Assembly (NCBI GenBank): GCA_028875175.1
Contig: JAPPFO010000237.1
Location: 1-37,471 of the forward strand
DNA length: 37,471 nucleotides
Reading direction: 5' to 3'
From: Chloroflexota bacterium
GTDB taxonomy: Bacteria > Chloroflexota > UBA11872
This document shows positions 33,184 through 37,471 of this stretch, piece after piece. Below the pieces are notes generated by a model. That model searched no databases and was not told the origin of the DNA. It saw only the letters and a list, made by a program, of their open reading frames with translations. Position numbers and translations under genes: made by a program. Within the stretch, counting starts at the first letter, position 1; every line of letters begins with the position of its first letter.

Positions 33184-34281
33184 TCAGCCTCCGTCGCTGA
33201 CGACTGAGCGATAAAAGGCCGCCGTTGCGTCGGCTACGGCCTGCGTGGTGTAGCGCTGCAGCACGTGGGCGCGGCCGGCCTGGGCGAGTTGTTCGCGGCC
33301 GTCCGGGTCGTCGCGCAGTCGGTCCAACGCGTGCGCCAGGGCATGCGCGTCGGCAGGCGGCACAACCACGCCGGCCTGGCCCACAACATGCGGGAGCTCA
33401 CCAGTGGAGGACACGATGGTAGGCACGCCACAGGCCATGGCTTCCACCGCGGCTCGGCCAAACTGCTCCGTCCAGCCGCGGCGCCCGACGGTCGGCAGCG
33501 CGAACGCATCCAGCCCGTTGTAGAAGGCCGGCATGTCGGCGCTGGGGAGCGCGCCCTCGAAGACGACGTCAGGCATGGCGGCGGCCATACGCCGCAGGTC
33601 CGGCTCGGCGGGTCCGGTTCCGGCGAGGCGCAGGACGACATCTCTTCCAATGGCGCCGACGGCGCGAATCAGCACGTCCACGCCCTTGGCGGCGACCAGC
33701 CGGCCGGCGTATCCAACCACGAAGCGATCCGGGTCTCGCGGCTGCGGGCGAGGCGCGAACAGCTCCGGATCCACACCAAATTGCGGGATCACCTCGATTC
33801 GGCGCGTGTGGCCCTTGCGCCGAATGACTTCGCCGGCGTCCTCGCTGCCCACGATGGCGTCCGCCCGCGCAAGCACGTAGCGTTCGATCCAGCGAAACGG
33901 CGGCGGGTAGCGCCGATAGAGGTTTTGCCAGGCAAAGAAGACCGGACGTACGCCGTAGCGCACGGCGTCGCGGCAGGCGATGGCCGTGGCCAGGTTGTAC
34001 GGCTCCTCGTCGATGTGCAGCACGTCCGGCCGGAAGTGGCGCAGGACCTGGCGCAGCCGGCGAAACCAGAAGAGGTGATAGCGCCCGTTGAGAGCCAGCG
34101 GCGTGTAAACCATCTCGTAACCGCGCGGCGGTGGGCGCTCGGCAACCTGGGCTTGACCCTGCTCAACCCAACGGTCGGGCGCCACGGCCAGCAAGTCCAG
34201 ATCGGGGTTGGCGCCCAGCGCCCGCAGCTTGTCGTGATGCGCGCCCACAATCAGGGCCTTGGACGCCAGCAGCACTCTCAT
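33184..34281 (-). CDS. GT4 glycosyltransferase
   Basis: This 365-residue GT-B glycosyltransferase has an N-terminal acceptor half, the VGYAGRLVAAKGVDVLIRA segment opening the donor half, and the EQFGRAAVE form of the E-x7-E motif followed by AMACGVP. These enzymes transfer a sugar from a nucleotide donor to lipid-linked or extracellular glycans. The ATG at 34281 overlaps the preceding gene's stop as ATGA. It is the last gene of the cluster and ends 5 nt from the convergent oxidoreductase-NIL stop. Donor and acceptor sugars are not predictable. Confidence 0.88.
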   Translation of the reverse strand: MRVLLASKALIVGAHHDKLRALGANPDLDLLAVAPDRWVEQGQAQVAERPPPRGYEMVYTPLALNGRYHLFWFRRLRQVLRHFRPDVLHIDEEPYNLATAIACRDAVRYGVRPVFFAWQNLYRRYPPPFRWIERYVLARADAIVGSEDAGEVIRRKGHTRRIEVIPQFGVDPELFAPRPQPRDPDRFVVGYAGRLVAAKGVDVLIRAVGAIGRDVVLRLAGTGPAEPDLRRMAAAMPDVVFEGALPSADMPAFYNGLDAFALPTVGRRGWTEQFGRAAVEAMACGVPTIVSSTGELPHVVGQAGVVVPPADAHALAHALDRLRDDPDGREQLAQAGRAHVLQRYTTQAVADATAAFYRSVVSDGG

Positions 34282-35336
34282 GCGACCACCTGTCGGTAGA
34301 CGGCGTGCGTGCCTTCGGCCGTGCGCGCCCAGGTAAAGGTTGCCGCGCGTGCCAGGCCGCGCTCGCGCATCTCGGTGGCTGCCGCGGAATCGCCAGCCAC
34401 CGCCGAAACAGCGTCGGTCCAGGCAGCCGGATCGTCGGGTGGCAGGAGCCGCCCGGCGTCGCCCACCACCTCGGGAAGCGATGTCGCCCTGGCGGCGATT
34501 ACCGGCACGCCGCTGGCCATGGCCTCCAGCGGATCCAAGCCAAAGCCCTCATAACGAGAGGGGAAGACGAACACACTCGCCGCACGATAGAGATCGGGCT
34601 TGTCTCGCTCGTCCACGGGACCGTATACGTGCAGCCAGTCGTCGGCGCCGGGATCGAGGTGGGCGAACCAATCGACGTAGACCCGGCTCGCTTCGCGCGG
34701 CGAGCGCCCGGCGACCACCAGCGGCAGGCGGCAAGTTCGCCAAACGTCCGGCCAGGCCGCCAGCACCACGCTTAGGTTCTTGCGCAGGTCGCGCGTGCTG
34801 AGAAAGAGGCCGAATCGTTCCGGCAATCCCAACCGTTGACGGGCGTGGGAACGCGCGGCCGCGTCGCCGGGACGAAACCGTTCATCGACGCCCAGGGGCA
34901 CGACGTGGACTCGATCGGACGATACGCCCGCCAGTCTCGCGAGATCGTTACGGGTCCATTCGGAGTCGGCGATCAGGAAGCGCGCGCGGCGCAAGCCCGC
35001 TCGAACCAGCCGAAAGTAGAGAGCCTGGCCGGGACCCGCGCCATACGCCGGCATAGCCATCGGGATCAGGTCGTGAACGGTCACCACGGCCCGCGGCGCG
35101 AGCAGCGGCGGCGCTAGGTAGGGAACGTGACCAACGGCCCCGCGCGCCCGCCGCGGCCACAGCGCCTGCTCCCACGTGACCTTGCCCACACGTCCATCCA
35201 GATACCGTGGCGGCGTGTGCTCATCAATCACGAGATCCGGGTATCCGGCTCGCAGGGCCGGAGCCAATGAACTCAGGTACTGGCCAGACCCCGTCTCGGG
35301 AAAGCGCCGGAAGTAGGCGTTGAACGCGAGGCGCAG
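34278..35336 (-). CDS. GT4 glycosyltransferase, apparent CTG start
   Basis: The product, 352 residues from CTG 35336, is a GT-B retaining glycosyltransferase with RLAFNAYF and ETGSGQYL near its start (typical N-terminal strand and glycine loop), VTVHDLIP, FLSTRDLRKNLSVVL and the EGFGLDPLE form of E-x7-E. The first TTG in frame (35267) would cut away the N-terminal loop. Between the preceding in-frame TAG (35357-35355) and CTG 35336 there is no ATG, GTG or TTG. GAGG (35348-35345) sits 8 nt upstream of the CTG. The TAG is also the plsY-like gene's stop in the same frame. A stop overlap (ATGA) couples it to the next gene. Confidence 0.82.
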   Translation of the reverse strand: MRLAFNAYFRRFPETGSGQYLSSLAPALRAGYPDLVIDEHTPPRYLDGRVGKVTWEQALWPRRARGAVGHVPYLAPPLLAPRAVVTVHDLIPMAMPAYGAGPGQALYFRLVRAGLRRARFLIADSEWTRNDLARLAGVSSDRVHVVPLGVDERFRPGDAAARSHARQRLGLPERFGLFLSTRDLRKNLSVVLAAWPDVWRTCRLPLVVAGRSPREASRVYVDWFAHLDPGADDWLHVYGPVDERDKPDLYRAASVFVFPSRYEGFGLDPLEAMASGVPVIAARATSLPEVVGDAGRLLPPDDPAAWTDAVSAVAGDSAAATEMRERGLARAATFTWARTAEGTHAVYRQVVA

Positions 35337-35354
35337 CGCGCGGGCCTCGCGCGA

Positions 35355-35993
35355 CTACTCGTGCACGTTGACGCCGAAGCGTCGATACAAACCGAGCGCC
35401 ATGGCGTCGTCCGGGCTGGTTTGCCGTTTCAACTCAAGCAGCCCGCCCAGGACAGCGCCCCAAATCGCGTAGATCCACCACAGATCCGGCTGACCGAACA
35501 ACGCGTACAGACCAAAGACCGCAGGTAGCAGCGCGTGCACGGTAGGCGTTGCGTCAGTCGTCCGGCGACGCGGCAGTAAGGCCACCAGCCAGATACCCAG
35601 GCAGACGGCCCAAATCGCGGGCTGAGCGACGAGCAATCCAAAGCCCATGGTTGTAGTCCCACGGCTTCCACGAAAACGTACGAAGACCTGCCACATGCTG
35701 CCCGTTGTCACCGCGGTGATGGCGATGAGTTCAACCACCGGCTCGTTTGGCGCCAGTGCCCGCGCAAGCAGCACCGACGAGGCGGCGGCAGCCACGTTCC
35801 AGAGCAGGGCGATCACAGCGGGGAGCTTGCCGGCTCTGAAAAAGGTGTTCTGAATGCCCAGGTTGCCCGAGCCGGTGTTGCGCAGGTCCGAGCGCTTGAG
35901 GATGGCCGTCGCGAGCAACGCCGCCGGGACGCTGCCAATCATGTAGGCAATCGTGCCTACAAGGGCGTACGTTGGGATGTGTTCAGGGTTCAA
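35355..35993 (-). CDS. PlsY-like membrane acyltransferase with altered motifs
   Basis: PlsY transfers an acyl group from acyl-phosphate to glycerol 3-phosphate. The 212-residue product has several hydrophobic segments and the first PlsY motif, NTGSGNLGIQNT (39-50). The second, normally GH followed later by FkGGKG, reads GSMWQVFVRFRGSRG (98-112): His is replaced by Ser and GGKG by GSRG. The third motif near the C-terminus is not recognisable. It may therefore be inactive or act on another substrate, such as a glycolipid precursor, given its place between glycosyltransferase genes. The start is TTG 35993 with GGAG 8 nt upstream; TAGAAT (36016-36011) is a possible -10. Confidence 0.75.
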   Translation of the reverse strand: MNPEHIPTYALVGTIAYMIGSVPAALLATAILKRSDLRNTGSGNLGIQNTFFRAGKLPAVIALLWNVAAAASSVLLARALAPNEPVVELIAITAVTTGSMWQVFVRFRGSRGTTTMGFGLLVAQPAIWAVCLGIWLVALLPRRRTTDATPTVHALLPAVFGLYALFGQPDLWWIYAIWGAVLGGLLELKRQTSPDDAMALGLYRRFGVNVHE

Positions 35994-36017
35994 CGCGGGT
36001 GCTCCGCCGCATTCTAT

Positions 36018-37193
36018 CTAGCCGTCTCGGGTCGCGCCGGAAGGCTGCGGCACGGGCGGTCCCGCGGCCGCCTCCCGGTAGACCTCGATCAGGCGCTGCG
36101 CGGACTGACGCCAGGAATAAGCCCACCGCCGCTCGTGGCCGCGTGCGATCAGTTCGCTTCGGCTCGCTTCATCTGTAAGCAGTGTGCTGAGCCCGTCCGC
36201 CAACGCCTCCGGATCCGAGGGATCCACCGCGAGCGCCGCGTCCGCGGCAACTTCGGTGGTCGCTGGAGTATCCGCGGTCAGGACAGGACACCCGCAGGCG
36301 AAGGCTTCCAGGATGGGAATGCCAAACCCTTCGCCGTGGCTTGGATAGGCGTAGACGGAGGCCAGCGAATAGAGGGCTCGCAACGTACCGTCGCTTACGC
36401 GGCCCACGAAGCGAACACGGTCGCCGGCCTGTTCGATGGCCGCATAGACCCGATCGCAAAGCCAGCCCTCGCTTCCGGCATGGATGTGTTCGATGGTGGG
36501 AAGTCCGCTGCGCGCCGACGCCAGCGACACCGCTCGAGCCAAACCTTCGATGTTCTTGCGCGGCTGGATGGTTCCCACGGAGAGCACGAATCGTTCAGGC
36601 AGCGCGAGCTGCTTCCGAACCGCGGCAAGCTCGTCGCCGTCCGTGACCGGGCCAAACCAGTCCGGCACCGCATTGGGAACCACGCGAATCCGCTGCGGCC
36701 GCACGCCGTAGCGCTGCATCAGGTCGCGCTTCGTGGCCTCGGAGACCGCGATCACCAGCCGGGCGCGATCGATCGACTTCGGTACGGCCGTCTCCAGGAA
36801 CCGGCGTTGGCGCGGATGCGCATCCTGCGGACGGATGACATACGACAAGTCGTGGACGGTCAGCACACCGTGGGCGGCCGCGAGCGGCGGCAGGGTGAAG
36901 TCGGGACCATGGAATATCCGGGCCGGTCCGGCCAGGGCCTCACCCGGTACCGGAAGCCGCGCCTTGAACCAGGTCGCCAGCGCGACTCGGGGCGAAACGG
37001 GAATCCGGCGTACGTTCACCCGCTCATGAACGGCCAGCGCGTCCGCTTCCCGCGACGGCCCGCGACGCGTGTACACAAGCGTCAAATCGGGTCGGTCGGG
37101 TTCGATTACGAGCGCGTTGACAAGCTCACGAACCGAACGTCCGATCCCGGCCTGTTGCGTCGCCGCGGCGGTAATGTCAATCGCGACGCGCAT
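36018..37193 (-). CDS. GT4 glycosyltransferase
   Basis: The 391-residue product is a GT-B glycosyltransferase of the mannosyltransferase-B-like type: AIDITAAATQQAGIGRSV at the N-terminus, LTVHDLSYV, VLSVGTIQPRKN (opening of the donor-binding half) and EGFGIPILEAFACG with the E-x7-E pair. It starts at ATG 37193, two nucleotides after the stop of the flippase-like gene. The C-terminal 15 residues are Pro/Gly-rich and probably disordered. It follows the pattern of surface polysaccharide or glycolipid assembly clusters. Confidence 0.88.
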   Translation of the reverse strand: MRVAIDITAAATQQAGIGRSVRELVNALVIEPDRPDLTLVYTRRGPSREADALAVHERVNVRRIPVSPRVALATWFKARLPVPGEALAGPARIFHGPDFTLPPLAAAHGVLTVHDLSYVIRPQDAHPRQRRFLETAVPKSIDRARLVIAVSEATKRDLMQRYGVRPQRIRVVPNAVPDWFGPVTDGDELAAVRKQLALPERFVLSVGTIQPRKNIEGLARAVSLASARSGLPTIEHIHAGSEGWLCDRVYAAIEQAGDRVRFVGRVSDGTLRALYSLASVYAYPSHGEGFGIPILEAFACGCPVLTADTPATTEVAADAALAVDPSDPEALADGLSTLLTDEASRSELIARGHERRWAYSWRQSAQRLIEVYREAAAGPPVPQPSGATRDG

Positions 37194-37195
37194 GA

Positions 37196-37378
37196 CTACC
37201 GGCGCTTGAGGCGGGTGAATACGAACAGCAGTCCGCCGGTCAGGATGACTGACCAGTAGGTGATGACCCGGTCGACAATCGCGACCGCTCCGGCGACGCC
37301 TCCGCCAACGCCGATCAGCCGCATCAGGCCCAGCAGGCCGCCCTCCACCGCGCCCAGGCCACCCGGCGTCGGGCCCGC
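37196..37378 (-). CDS. flippase-like membrane protein, C-terminal fragment
   Basis: Only the last 60 or so residues can be read. They contain PTPGGLGAVEGG, then helices ending in VIDRVITYW and a short basic tail, matching the C-terminus of the UPF0104/lysylphosphatidylglycerol synthetase transmembrane family (flippase-like), often found with glycosyltransferases. Upstream of 37378 the frame runs into homopolymers and cannot be trusted. The role in lipid or lipid-sugar flipping is by analogy. Confidence 0.7.
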   Translation of the reverse strand, partial: AGPTPGGLGAVEGGLLGLMRLIGVGGGVAGAVAIVDRVITYWSVILTGGLLFVFTRLKRR

Positions 37379-37471
37379 CCCCCCCCCCGCCCCCCCCCGG
37401 GCCCCCCAGACCCCCCCCGGGGGGGGGGGCGCCAAAAAAAAAACCCCCCCGACGAATGCCCCGCGCCCCCA
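37379..37471. other. low-quality contig end with homopolymer runs
   Basis: Runs of 8-11 C, 11 G, 10 A and 7 C follow each other in less than 95 nt, unlike anything else in the window. They break the flippase-like coding frame's normal amino-acid composition into Gly and Pro. I read this as base-calling or assembly failure at a contig end. Confidence 0.85.

Overview
The window is a GC-rich (roughly two-thirds G+C), gene-dense stretch that ends in corrupted homopolymer sequence at a contig end. Gene content suggests a free-living or host-associated bacterium related to the Chloroflexota. Pointers are an OpcA/Zwf/Pgi/Tal cluster, a Dcd of the bifunctional dCTP deaminase/dUTPase type, a secreted beta-propeller protein with an N-terminal module I associate with Chloroflexota exoproteins, and orphan family 5 solute-binding proteins. 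The taxonomic call is inference from gene content; no rRNA or marker gene is present. Start codons are unusually mixed (ATG, GTG, TTG and, in two genes, apparently CTG).

Layout. 1-576 is non-coding and rich in hairpin-forming repeats. 577-6471 (minus) is a pentose phosphate cluster transcribed tal, pgi, zwf, opcA, with a second repeat element between zwf and opcA. 6828-8345 is an unknown membrane protein of lower GC that separates this cluster from rpiB and a gluconate-type FGGY kinase (8470-10518, minus). 10612-15714 holds a geranylgeranyl reductase-type flavoprotein, a small charged protein, a Gfo/Idh/MocA oxidoreductase, a sugar isomerase-type TIM barrel and glycerol kinase. 15798-20089 (plus) holds dcd, a Nudix hydrolase and two family 5 solute-binding proteins without permeases. 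20114-22674 holds a two-domain rhodanese and a secreted beta-propeller protein. 22624-27269 (minus) is a compact cluster of a LarA-like (DUF2088) protein, two MFS transporters and a ROK sugar kinase. 27342-28969 holds a membrane protein and a phosphoesterase. 29069-31861 (plus) is a four-gene ABC export operon with 4-nt overlaps at every junction. 31907-33178 encodes an oxidoreductase fused to a NIL domain. 33184-37378 (minus) is a glycoconjugate cluster: three GT4 glycosyltransferases, a divergent PlsY-like acyltransferase and the end of a flippase-like membrane protein.

How the genes work together. ROK kinase, Pgi, Zwf/OpcA, the FGGY kinase, RpiB and Tal outline hexose and gluconate entry into the oxidative and non-oxidative pentose phosphate pathway; pgl and gnd are not in the window. 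The LarA-like protein with its transporters may feed a hydroxy or sugar acid into the same network.

The most interesting points are the Gfo/Idh/MocA-NIL fusion, two genes that seem to start at CTG, a tal-pgi pair separated by one in-frame TAG where other organisms have a fusion, a repeat family with compensatory hairpin changes, and a recurrent TAnnnT promoter-like hexamer 29-38 nt upstream of transcription-unit starts.
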